The translations under genes and the position numbers were made by a program. Below, one piece after another: positions 53,969 through 62,976 of a DNA stretch of 62,976 bases. Source of the DNA: Lysobacterales bacterium. Its GTDB lineage: Bacteria > Pseudomonadota > Gammaproteobacteria > Nevskiales > Salinisphaeraceae. The stretch is from assembly GCA_002715985.1 (NCBI GenBank), contig PBAO01000053.1, forward strand, positions 1 to 62,976, read 5' to 3'. Within the stretch, counting starts at the first letter, position 1. Each line of letters opens with the position of its first letter. Below the pieces are notes generated by a model that ran no database searches, was not told the origin of the DNA, and saw only the letters and a program-made list of their open reading frames with translations.

Positions 53969-54595
53969 ATGAAAACCTTCAAGATCGTGCTGGCGACGCT
54001 GGTCGTTAGCGGCCTCGTCGCGGGCGCCACCGGCGCCGGCATCATTTATTCCGGCGTCTACAACGTGGGCGCCGACAACCATCATCTGGACGCCACATAC
54101 TGGGTGCTCAATCAGGCACGCAAACGCTCCGTGGCGGCCCATTCCGCCGACATTCAAGCACCGGAACTCGGCGGCCACGATCAGTTGGTCGAAGGGGCCG
54201 CCCATTTCAGCGAGATGTGTACCGGCTGCCACGTGCCGCCGGGTGGGCAGATGTCCGAGGCCGCCCAGGGCATGTATCCCCAGCCTGCCAACCTGGCGGA
54301 ATCCGGCGAAGAGATGCCGCCCCGCCAGATCTTCTGGACGCTGGAACACGGCATCAAGGCTTCCGGCATGCCGGCCTGGGGCGAGTCCGACGGCCCCGAA
54401 GCACTGTGGGCCTTGACCGCGCTGATCAAGGCTTTTCCCGACATGAACGGCGCCCAGTACCAAGCGCTGGTCAACGAAGCCAAAGCCAAGGGCATCGGCG
54501 AGGACGAACACTCACATGGCAGCCACGGCGACGAACACAAGCCGGGTTCCAATCATTCCGAGTCAACCGAAAATACGGAGGGCCACCACGCATGA
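53969..54595 (+). CDS. Membrane-anchored class I cytochrome c in copper operon
   Basis: A 208-residue protein with an N-terminal helix (KIVLATLVVSGLVAGATGAG). The single heme site is EMCTGCHVPPGG (C84, C87, H88). The likely axial Met is in GIKASGMPAWGES. The C-terminus is His/Glu-rich (DEHSHGSHGDEHKPGSNHSE). It overlaps copA by 4 bases, so the two are made together. It may pass electrons to or from the oxidase CopA, and needs the nearby Ccm system for heme attachment. Confidence 0.9.
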   Translation: MKTFKIVLATLVVSGLVAGATGAGIIYSGVYNVGADNHHLDATYWVLNQARKRSVAAHSADIQAPELGGHDQLVEGAAHFSEMCTGCHVPPGGQMSEAAQGMYPQPANLAESGEEMPPRQIFWTLEHGIKASGMPAWGESDGPEALWALTALIKAFPDMNGAQYQALVNEAKAKGIGEDEHSHGSHGDEHKPGSNHSESTENTEGHHA

Positions 54596-56478
54596 ACGAC
54601 CAGAAAACAAATACACAGCGCCGGAGACTTCTCCAGGCGATGGCCGCCAGCGGCATGCTGGCGGGCCTGGATATGTTTTTGCCCGGCGTCTCGTGGGCGG
54701 ATACCATGCGCAAGGCTGGCGAGGCCGCGCGTGTTAAAGGTGGTCCACCACGGTCGGTCACCCAGGATTTCCACATCCGTCGCGAAGGCATCGGCATCGC
54801 CGGCGGCCACGCCTCGTCGGCCTATACCATCAATCATTCCATCCCGGGGCCGATCGCGGAGTTGTGGGAAGGCCACGACGCGCTGCTACGCGTGCATAAC
54901 CATATCCCGGACGAGATCACCTCCATCCACTGGCACGGTATCCTCTTGCCGTTCCAGATGGATGGCGTACCCGGCGTGACCTTTCCCGGCATCCAACCCG
55001 GCGAGACCTTCGAGGCGCATTTCCCGGTACGCCAGTACGGCACCTACTGGTACCACAGTCACGCCGGCTTTCAGGAGCAGGTCGGCCAGCTCGGGCCGAT
55101 CGTGATTCACCCGGCCGAACCCGAGGCCAATCCAGCCGACCGCGAATACGTGTTGGTACTGACCGACTGGACGTTCGAGGATCCCGCGCGACTGTTCGCC
55201 AAGCTCAAGGAATCCAGCGACTACTACAACTTCAACCAGCGCACGCTGGTCGACTTGGTCGACGAAGTCGAACAACAGGGGCTGACCCAAACCATAAAAT
55301 CGCGCCTGGCCTGGAACAAGATGCGCATGAGTCCGCGCGATATCGCCGATGTCACCGGGCACACTTATACCTATCTGATGAACGGCCAGCATCCAGCCGC
55401 CAATTGGACCGGGCTGTTCAACGCGGGTGAGCGCATCAAGCTGAGAGTCATCAACGCATCGTCGATGACCTATTTCAATGTGCGCATCCCCGGCCTGCCG
55501 ATGACTGTGGTCGCGGCCGACGGCCAGAACATCGAGCCGGTCGACACCGACGAGTTCCAGATTGCGGTGGCCGAAACTTATGACGTGATCGTCGAACCGG
55601 CTCCCGACAAGGCCTATACGATCATGGCCGAATCGATGGACCGCTCGGGCTATACCCGCGGTACGCTTGCGCCACGGCCGGGCATGAGCGCGACCGTGCC
55701 GGCGCTGCGCACGCCCCCGACTCGCACGATGATCGATATGGGCATGCCGATGCAGGGCATGGCGATGGACGACGAGTCGGGCCAGAAAATGTCGATGCCG
55801 CAACCCCACGACGGGGCGCAGATCAGCGCTATGGGCGGCATGGCAGGCATGCAGCACTCTCAAGCGATCAATCGTGCCACCAACCCCGTTGCCGATGATT
55901 TGTCGCATATGGGCATGGGCAACTCGGGCCCGGTGATCGCCCGGCATGGCCCTGACAAGCATGGCCCGGGCAATATTACCGTGGCTCAGGCCGAGCGCTA
56001 TCGGCTGGCCGACCGGCCGACCGGCCTGGCCGACGTCGATCATCGTGTCTTGACTTACAGCCAACTGCGCAATGTCTCGGTACCGCCGGATAAACGCGAG
56101 CCCTCGAAAACCATCGAAGTGCATCTCACCGGCAACATGGACCGCTACATGTGGTCGTTCGACGGCCACGAGTACTCACAGGCCAAGCCGATCGACTTCC
56201 CCTACGGCGATCGCATCCGGCTGATACTGGTCAACGACACCATGATGGAACACCCCATTCATCTCCACGGCATGTTCATGGAACTGGAAAATCACCAGGG
56301 CAATCATGGGCCCTATAAACACACCATCAGTGTCCTGCCCGGCTCGCGGGTATCGTTGCTGGTCACTGCCGATGAACCGGGCCGCTGGGCCTTCCATTGT
56401 CATCTGCTCTACCACATGGAGGCCGGCATGTTCCGCGTCGTGCGTGTCGCCCCCGCCTCGGAGATCGATCATGCCTAA
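54592..56478 (+). CDS. copA: Multicopper oxidase CopA (copper resistance)
   Basis: A 628-residue exported enzyme with a twin-Arg signal (NTQRRRLLQAMAASGMLAGL). The copper sites are HWHGILLPF, WYHSHAGFQEQ, HPIHLHGMFMEL and HCHLLYHMEAGMFRVV, covering T1 and T2/T3 ligands. A Met-rich insert (MGMPMQGMAMDDESGQ, MGGMAGMQHSQ) is typical of PcoA/CopA. It oxidises and sequesters periplasmic Cu(I). The start at 54592 overlaps the cytochrome stop. The family assignment is firm. Confidence 0.95.
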   Translation: MNDQKTNTQRRRLLQAMAASGMLAGLDMFLPGVSWADTMRKAGEAARVKGGPPRSVTQDFHIRREGIGIAGGHASSAYTINHSIPGPIAELWEGHDALLRVHNHIPDEITSIHWHGILLPFQMDGVPGVTFPGIQPGETFEAHFPVRQYGTYWYHSHAGFQEQVGQLGPIVIHPAEPEANPADREYVLVLTDWTFEDPARLFAKLKESSDYYNFNQRTLVDLVDEVEQQGLTQTIKSRLAWNKMRMSPRDIADVTGHTYTYLMNGQHPAANWTGLFNAGERIKLRVINASSMTYFNVRIPGLPMTVVAADGQNIEPVDTDEFQIAVAETYDVIVEPAPDKAYTIMAESMDRSGYTRGTLAPRPGMSATVPALRTPPTRTMIDMGMPMQGMAMDDESGQKMSMPQPHDGAQISAMGGMAGMQHSQAINRATNPVADDLSHMGMGNSGPVIARHGPDKHGPGNITVAQAERYRLADRPTGLADVDHRVLTYSQLRNVSVPPDKREPSKTIEVHLTGNMDRYMWSFDGHEYSQAKPIDFPYGDRIRLILVNDTMMEHPIHLHGMFMELENHQGNHGPYKHTISVLPGSRVSLLVTADEPGRWAFHCHLLYHMEAGMFRVVRVAPASEIDHA

Positions 56479-57283
56479 GACGACGCATCAAATCCTGATA
56501 GTCGGGTTGGCGTTTGTCATGGCCAGCGCGGCCGCACCGGCGCTGGCCGGCGCGCCGCCCGGCAAGGCCAACCCTAAGAGCGTTGTGCCCAAGGGCGCCG
56601 AAAACGCATCCAGCGGCGCGCCAGCGAACTGGGCGCCCCCCATCCGTGATAATGCCCTCCACAAGTACAGCAGTATCAACCGTCTCGAATACGGCACCGG
56701 TAATGCGCCCGACAGCTATCTCTGGGAAGGTCAAGGCTGGATCGGCGGCGATATCAACCGTTTCTGGTGGAAAACCGAAGGCGAAGGCGCAACCACCGGC
56801 GGCTCGCCGGATTCGACCTCGTTCGAGGCTGACTACGGACGCGCGATCACTCCGTTCTGGAATGCGCTGATCGGTGCACGCTACGATATCTACCCCGGTA
56901 AGGATCGCGCGTTCGGCATGGTCAAACTGCAGGGCCTGTCCCCCCTGTATATCGATACCGAAGCCTCGTTCTACGTCAGCCAGGACGGCGTACCCAGCTT
57001 TCGCGGCGAATTTCAGTACGAGCCGTTGATTACCCAGCGCCTTCGCCTAGCGCCGCGAGCTGAAATAAATCTCGGCGCGCGCGATGCCAATTACGGCTTG
57101 GGCGGAGGTCTGCAGAGCACCTCGCTCGGCCTTCGGCTCAAGTATCAGATCGTGCGTGAATTCGTACCGTATATAGGTGTGCGCTGGGAGAAGAAATACG
57201 GCGACACCGCCAAAATGGCTCGGGCGGACGGCGGGACAAGCTCCTCGACAGCCTTTGTGGTGGGCCTGAGTGCTTGGTATTAG
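56471..57283 (+). CDS. copB: Copper resistance outer-membrane protein CopB
   Basis: A 270-residue protein with a signal peptide (ILIVGLAFVMASAAAPALAG) and the CopB/PcoB barrel: NALHKYSSINRLEYGTGNAP, YLWEGQGWIGGDINRFWWKT, LIGARYDIYPGKDRAF, LSPLYIDTEASFYVSQDG, EFVPYIGVRWEKKYGDTAKM. The Met/His-rich N-terminal region of many CopB proteins is short here. It overlaps copA by 8 bases. Confidence 0.95.
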   Translation: MPKTTHQILIVGLAFVMASAAAPALAGAPPGKANPKSVVPKGAENASSGAPANWAPPIRDNALHKYSSINRLEYGTGNAPDSYLWEGQGWIGGDINRFWWKTEGEGATTGGSPDSTSFEADYGRAITPFWNALIGARYDIYPGKDRAFGMVKLQGLSPLYIDTEASFYVSQDGVPSFRGEFQYEPLITQRLRLAPRAEINLGARDANYGLGGGLQSTSLGLRLKYQIVREFVPYIGVRWEKKYGDTAKMARADGGTSSSTAFVVGLSAWY

Positions 57284-57450
57284 CAGGCATCGCGACACCA
57301 CCGCGTTGCTGATTGATGACGTTGTCCGAACGCGTACCGACGGTGGTCTTGTGCATCACTCGGGTTCGTCGACGTCATTCCACCCGACCCCGAGTTGCCA
57401 TTTTTCGATATTCGACCCTCAAATCCAATCTCAAAACCCTGGAGTCTGAG

Positions 57451-58404
57451 ATGTCAAAAGTAACCGAGGCAGTCTACCGCTGGCTGGATTTCGATCTTCG
57501 AGCGCCGCACGACATTCCAGCGCGAGTCACGGCGTCGCAACAACTGACTTTTTACGGCCTACGGATTGTGTTCGGGTTGATCTGGCTGTTCAACGCGTGG
57601 ACGGCCTCGGCCAGCGCAAATAAACACGCAATTGCGCAATTCATGGGCCTGTCGTTCGGCTCCTGGCCCGTTCGCGTGATCGGCAACGGTGTTTTTTTTC
57701 TGGATCTAATAATGGCGGTGGCGCTGCTTTCGGGCCGCGGCATGCGCGCCGCCCTCTGGTTGGGCGTTGTGTATCTGATCGTGATGTGGGTCGGCGTTTC
57801 CCATACCGGCGGTTTCAATCCCGCCGCCGGCCAGACCGATCCGGGGATCGCGCCGCCTTATCTGATCCTGTTTATCTTGACGTTCGCCTGCTGGCGCCTG
57901 AGCCAGGCCGCGCCAGCGAACAACAATGCCGTGGCGCAGGAGCACGCCCGTCTGTGGATCCATGCGATGCGCCTGGCATTCGGTTTTTTGTGGGCCTGGG
58001 ACGCACTGTTCAAATGGCACCCTTACTATCTAACCCATATGGTCGCCTATCTGACAGCGGCTCAAGATGCCCTACCAGGCTGGGTGGCAACTTACGACCA
58101 GATGTGGATCAACGTTATCAGCTTTGTGGGCCCCGTTCTGGTTGGCGTGCTGGCTGCGCTTCTTGAAACGGTGCTCGCCTGGAGTCTCATCACCGGCAAG
58201 CTGATGCGATGGCTGCTACCGATCGGCGGCATCTATTCGCTGGTGATATGGTCGACGGCCGAAGGGTTCGGCGCACCATATACAGCCCTTGGCCAAACCG
58301 GCATGACCGGCAACATGTTTGGCAACGCCGCGATTTACGCCCTGATCTTTTTCACTTTCATGGCCGTTTACCGGTGGCCCAAGCCCATCACCGCATCCGT
58401 CTGA
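57451..58404 (+). CDS. DoxX-like/TQO-small-subunit-type membrane protein
   Basis: A 317-residue membrane protein of two related halves: GLRIVFGLIWLFNAWTASAS and HAMRLAFGFLWAWDALFKWH, each followed by DoxX-like helices (GNGVFFLDLIMAVALLSGRG). The final part (VIWSTAEGFGAPYTALGQTG) is a conserved block of this family. It may be a quinone-linked membrane redox protein. The start at 57451 has GGAGTCTGAG before it. It follows copB with a 167-base gap. Confidence 0.75.
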   Translation: MSKVTEAVYRWLDFDLRAPHDIPARVTASQQLTFYGLRIVFGLIWLFNAWTASASANKHAIAQFMGLSFGSWPVRVIGNGVFFLDLIMAVALLSGRGMRAALWLGVVYLIVMWVGVSHTGGFNPAAGQTDPGIAPPYLILFILTFACWRLSQAAPANNNAVAQEHARLWIHAMRLAFGFLWAWDALFKWHPYYLTHMVAYLTAAQDALPGWVATYDQMWINVISFVGPVLVGVLAALLETVLAWSLITGKLMRWLLPIGGIYSLVIWSTAEGFGAPYTALGQTGMTGNMFGNAAIYALIFFTFMAVYRWPKPITASV

Positions 58405-58454
58405 TACGTCGTTAACCGAACGACGCAAATTCCAACGCCTGAAATCATCACCGG

Positions 58455-59570
58455 GTGACAAATATGACTTTCGTTTCGATCCTCGGCGATACGCTCTACA
58501 CGATCGCCGGCATGTTCTGGAAAATCCTGTGGGCGCTGGTTCTCGGCTTTGCGATCTCGGGCGCCGTCCAAGCATTCGTTCCCAAACGCCGCATGGTGCA
58601 GGTCATGGGGGACGACAGTGCGGCATCGCTGTCTCGAGCTGGTTTTTTCGGCGCCATATCTTCGTCCTGCTCTTACGCCGCCGCCGCCATGAGCCGCAGC
58701 GTATTCATGCGCGGCGCTCATATCACGGCCTCAATTGCCTTCATGATCGCGGCGACCAATCTCGTGATCGAGCTGGGCTTCGTGCTGTGGTCGTTGATGG
58801 GTTGGCAGTTCGTGGTCGCTGAATTTGCGGGCGGCGTGTTGCTAATCATCGTTATGGCGCTTCTCATGAAGCTCGTCGGGCCGGTGAGGGCATTCGATCG
58901 GGTACGCGAAGCCCACACTGACAACGATACGGATGACGACGTCGCTGTCCCGAGCCTGCTCAGCCTCGATGGTTGGCGCCAGGCGGCCACTAATTTCATG
59001 ATGGACTGGTCGATGATCTGGAAGGATATCGCCATCGGTGTGATCGTCGCCGGCGCGATGGTGGTCTGGGTACCCGACGTGTTCTGGCAGGCGTTGTTTC
59101 TATCTAGCGGCCACGGGGGCGATGTCAGCCTATTGCAGATGATCGAAAACGCACTCGTCGGGCCGCTGGTCGCCGTGGTGAGCTTTGTATGTTCGGTCGG
59201 AAACGTGCCCTTGGCCGCCGCTTTGTTCAACGGCGGTATCTCGTTCGGCGGCGCGCTGGCCTTCATTTACGGCGATCTGATCGTCATCCCGATGTTGCTG
59301 GTCTATCGCCAATACTACGGCACCCGACTCGCAGCGATTCTAGGCGCCATTCTGTATATCGCCATGGCGGTGACCGGCTTCGTCGTCGACCTCATTTTCT
59401 CCGTCGGCGGCTGGGCGCCCGATTCAAGCGCGGTCGACGTCGGATCGATGGAATTCTTCAGCCTAGATTACACATTTTGGCTGAATCTGATTTTTATCGG
59501 TGTCGGGCTGGGGCTCTGGGCTCTGTCCAGGCAAGCCAACGCCCAGTCCCACTGTGCCCATCATCACTGA
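58455..59570 (+). CDS. ArsP/DUF318-family permease
   Basis: A 371-residue protein with about eight helices in two halves (PF03773 pattern): FWKILWALVLGFAISGAVQA, GAISSSCSYAAAAMSRSVF, ALVGPLVAVVSFVCSVGNVP, LAAALFNGGISFGGALAFIY. SSSCSYAA and CSVGNVP carry the paired Cys of the family. The C-terminus is HCAHHH. The family includes exporters of organoarsenicals and of uncharacterised metals. In this place a copper role is plausible but not shown. It starts at GTG 58455 or ATG 58464. Confidence 0.8.
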   Translation: MTNMTFVSILGDTLYTIAGMFWKILWALVLGFAISGAVQAFVPKRRMVQVMGDDSAASLSRAGFFGAISSSCSYAAAAMSRSVFMRGAHITASIAFMIAATNLVIELGFVLWSLMGWQFVVAEFAGGVLLIIVMALLMKLVGPVRAFDRVREAHTDNDTDDDVAVPSLLSLDGWRQAATNFMMDWSMIWKDIAIGVIVAGAMVVWVPDVFWQALFLSSGHGGDVSLLQMIENALVGPLVAVVSFVCSVGNVPLAAALFNGGISFGGALAFIYGDLIVIPMLLVYRQYYGTRLAAILGAILYIAMAVTGFVVDLIFSVGGWAPDSSAVDVGSMEFFSLDYTFWLNLIFIGVGLGLWALSRQANAQSHCAHHH

Positions 59571-59637
59571 TGGAGGCGGCCATGCCGGCACCACCAACCC
59601 AACCGCCATACCTCGATCAAAACCTAAAAGGGGCATT

Positions 59638-60225
59638 ATGAAAGACTCAACGACACATTACGGACTCGTCAGCCGATTCTTGCACTGGCTACTGGCCCTT
59701 CTGATCATCGCGCAGTTTTCGCTGGTCTTTGTTTTTACATGGATCGTCCCCGAGCACGGGGGCGAGCACCATCACCATGAACATCAGGCCGCCAGCCTGC
59801 ATGAGACGGTGATGATGCTCCATAAATCCGTTGGGGTGCTAATTCTGCTGTTCGGCTTGATCCTGATTGCGTGGCGGCTGACGCAGCCCAAGCCCTCGCT
59901 ACAGTCGGACCCTGCATGGCAACGAATGTTGGCGCGCGTCGTCCATGTCGTGATCTATATGATCGTTATCGCCCAGCCTATTTTCGGAATTTTGATGGTC
60001 ACGTCACACGGCCAGTCCATACCGTTTTTCGGGCTGTTTTCGATTCCGGCTTTCATCACGCTCGGTGAACAAGTCGGCGCGACGCTCGGGACACTGCATG
60101 CATTCACGGGCTGGTGGCTCGTCTTGATCGCGCTCGGCGTCCACATCGCTGGCTCGCTCTATCATCACTTCGTACGCAAAGATGATGTCCTGACACGCAT
60201 GTGGCGCGGTCGGGCCGACACATAA
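59638..60225 (+). CDS. Cytochrome b561-type membrane protein
   Basis: A 195-residue protein with four helices and the b561 (PF01292) His pattern: HYGLVSRFLHWLLALLIIAQ, LHKSVGVLILLFGLILIAWR, LARVVHVVIYMIVIAQPIFG, LHAFTGWWLVLIALGVHIAG. Its loop after helix 1 has an extra HGGEHHHHEHQAASLH stretch that could bind metal. It may shuttle electrons between quinone and a periplasmic partner. It is co-oriented with the permease. Confidence 0.9.
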   Translation: MKDSTTHYGLVSRFLHWLLALLIIAQFSLVFVFTWIVPEHGGEHHHHEHQAASLHETVMMLHKSVGVLILLFGLILIAWRLTQPKPSLQSDPAWQRMLARVVHVVIYMIVIAQPIFGILMVTSHGQSIPFFGLFSIPAFITLGEQVGATLGTLHAFTGWWLVLIALGVHIAGSLYHHFVRKDDVLTRMWRGRADT

Positions 60226-60324
60226 TAGGCCGGTCAATCGGAGTGACCAACAACCCGGGCGAGGGAAACTCCGACATACGTCGATTCGACCCGCCCAGTC
60301 GGGCCCGATCGCATTAGAACATCT

Positions 60325-60343
60325 CCCGGGGCGAGGCCCCGGG
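60325..60343. terminator. GC-rich hairpin between convergent genes
   Basis: CCCGGGGC (60325-60332), loop GAG, GCCCCGGG (60336-60343). It sits between cytochrome b561 and the P-type ATPase that run toward each other. T-runs are weak on both strands. Confidence 0.5.
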
Positions 60344-60350
60344 GGCTGAT

Positions 60351-62885
<2,535 letters not shown>

Positions 62886-62901
62886 ATCGGCCTCCTCCGC
62901 G

Positions 62902-62976
62902 TTAGCGGTATTTCAGAATATCCATGAGCTCGGCCACGATCGCTTCGTCATCGCCCCGTTCATGGGCGGTGACCAC
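62902..62976 (-). CDS. CsoR-like repressor C-terminus (partial)
   Basis: The minus frame entering from the right edge gives [20 protein letters not shown] then LKYR and stops at 62902. The pattern matches the end of CsoR-type copper repressors, which commonly precede copA ATPase genes. Only 24 residues are visible, so the call depends on context. GGAGG lies between it and the ATPase start. Confidence 0.5.
   Translation of the reverse strand: MVTAHERGDDEAIVAELMDILKYR

Noticed and set aside
54886-56169. 427-residue open frame antisense to the multicopper oxidase
   Set aside because: It is a His/Arg-rich mirror of the Met/His-rich oxidase gene, with no family features.

Overview
The window is a high-GC chromosomal or plasmid segment from a Gammaproteobacterium. 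The gene families, the complete System I cytochrome c maturation operon and the ICE backbone all fit that. The exact genus cannot be fixed from sequence alone; a marine or halophilic lineage such as Salinisphaeraceae is only a guess. It reads as a mosaic of mobile DNA with a metal-resistance island on its right side. No rRNA, tRNA or CRISPR array was seen.

Region 1 (1-5.9 kb) is the end of a conjugation operon of the integrating-conjugative-element type (PFL_4709/4710/4711 families and a TraG N-terminal-domain protein). Region 2 (6.0-9.1 kb) is a toxin-antitoxin patch: phd-vapC, a parD/parE remnant, parDE, and the C-terminal half of a RES toxin. Region 3 (about 9.41-27.33 kb) looks like one insertion of about 17.9 kb that split that RES toxin gene, because the N-terminal half and its antitoxin lie at 27.3-28.0 kb on the same strand and the reading resumes at the next codon. 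The insert holds an integrase remnant, a 1338-residue endonuclease-TPR-GreAB-C-PIN protein (candidate defence gene), an IS1182-like element with two 139-bp miniature relatives, and a carbonyl/electrophile-stress gene set (HchA, two aldo-keto reductases, nitroreductase, VOC protein, flavodoxin, LysR/LuxR/TetR regulators).

Region 4 (28-36 kb) returns to ICE accessory genes: ArdB/KlcA antirestriction, RadC, and many small unknown genes. Seven consecutive genes are each preceded by the same compensatory-paired pseudoknot-like leader sequence just upstream of the ribosome binding site. This is the strongest candidate for an undescribed regulatory system here.

Region 5 (36.3-62.9 kb) is a metal island: MntP-like and ZIP-like transporters, a broken MerR/CDF pair, an RcnR-like repressor with an atypical P-type ATPase and two MFS exporters, then a full ccmABCDEFGHI operon bracketed by two small Cys-rich CopL-like proteins. 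After these come a cytochrome c, the multicopper oxidase CopA, CopB, a DoxX-like protein, an ArsP/DUF318 permease, cytochrome b561, and finally a Cu(I) P-type ATPase with a CsoR-like gene at the edge.

An unusual number of genes (at least seven) carry single-base frameshifts. Either the region is decaying or the assembly has indel errors.
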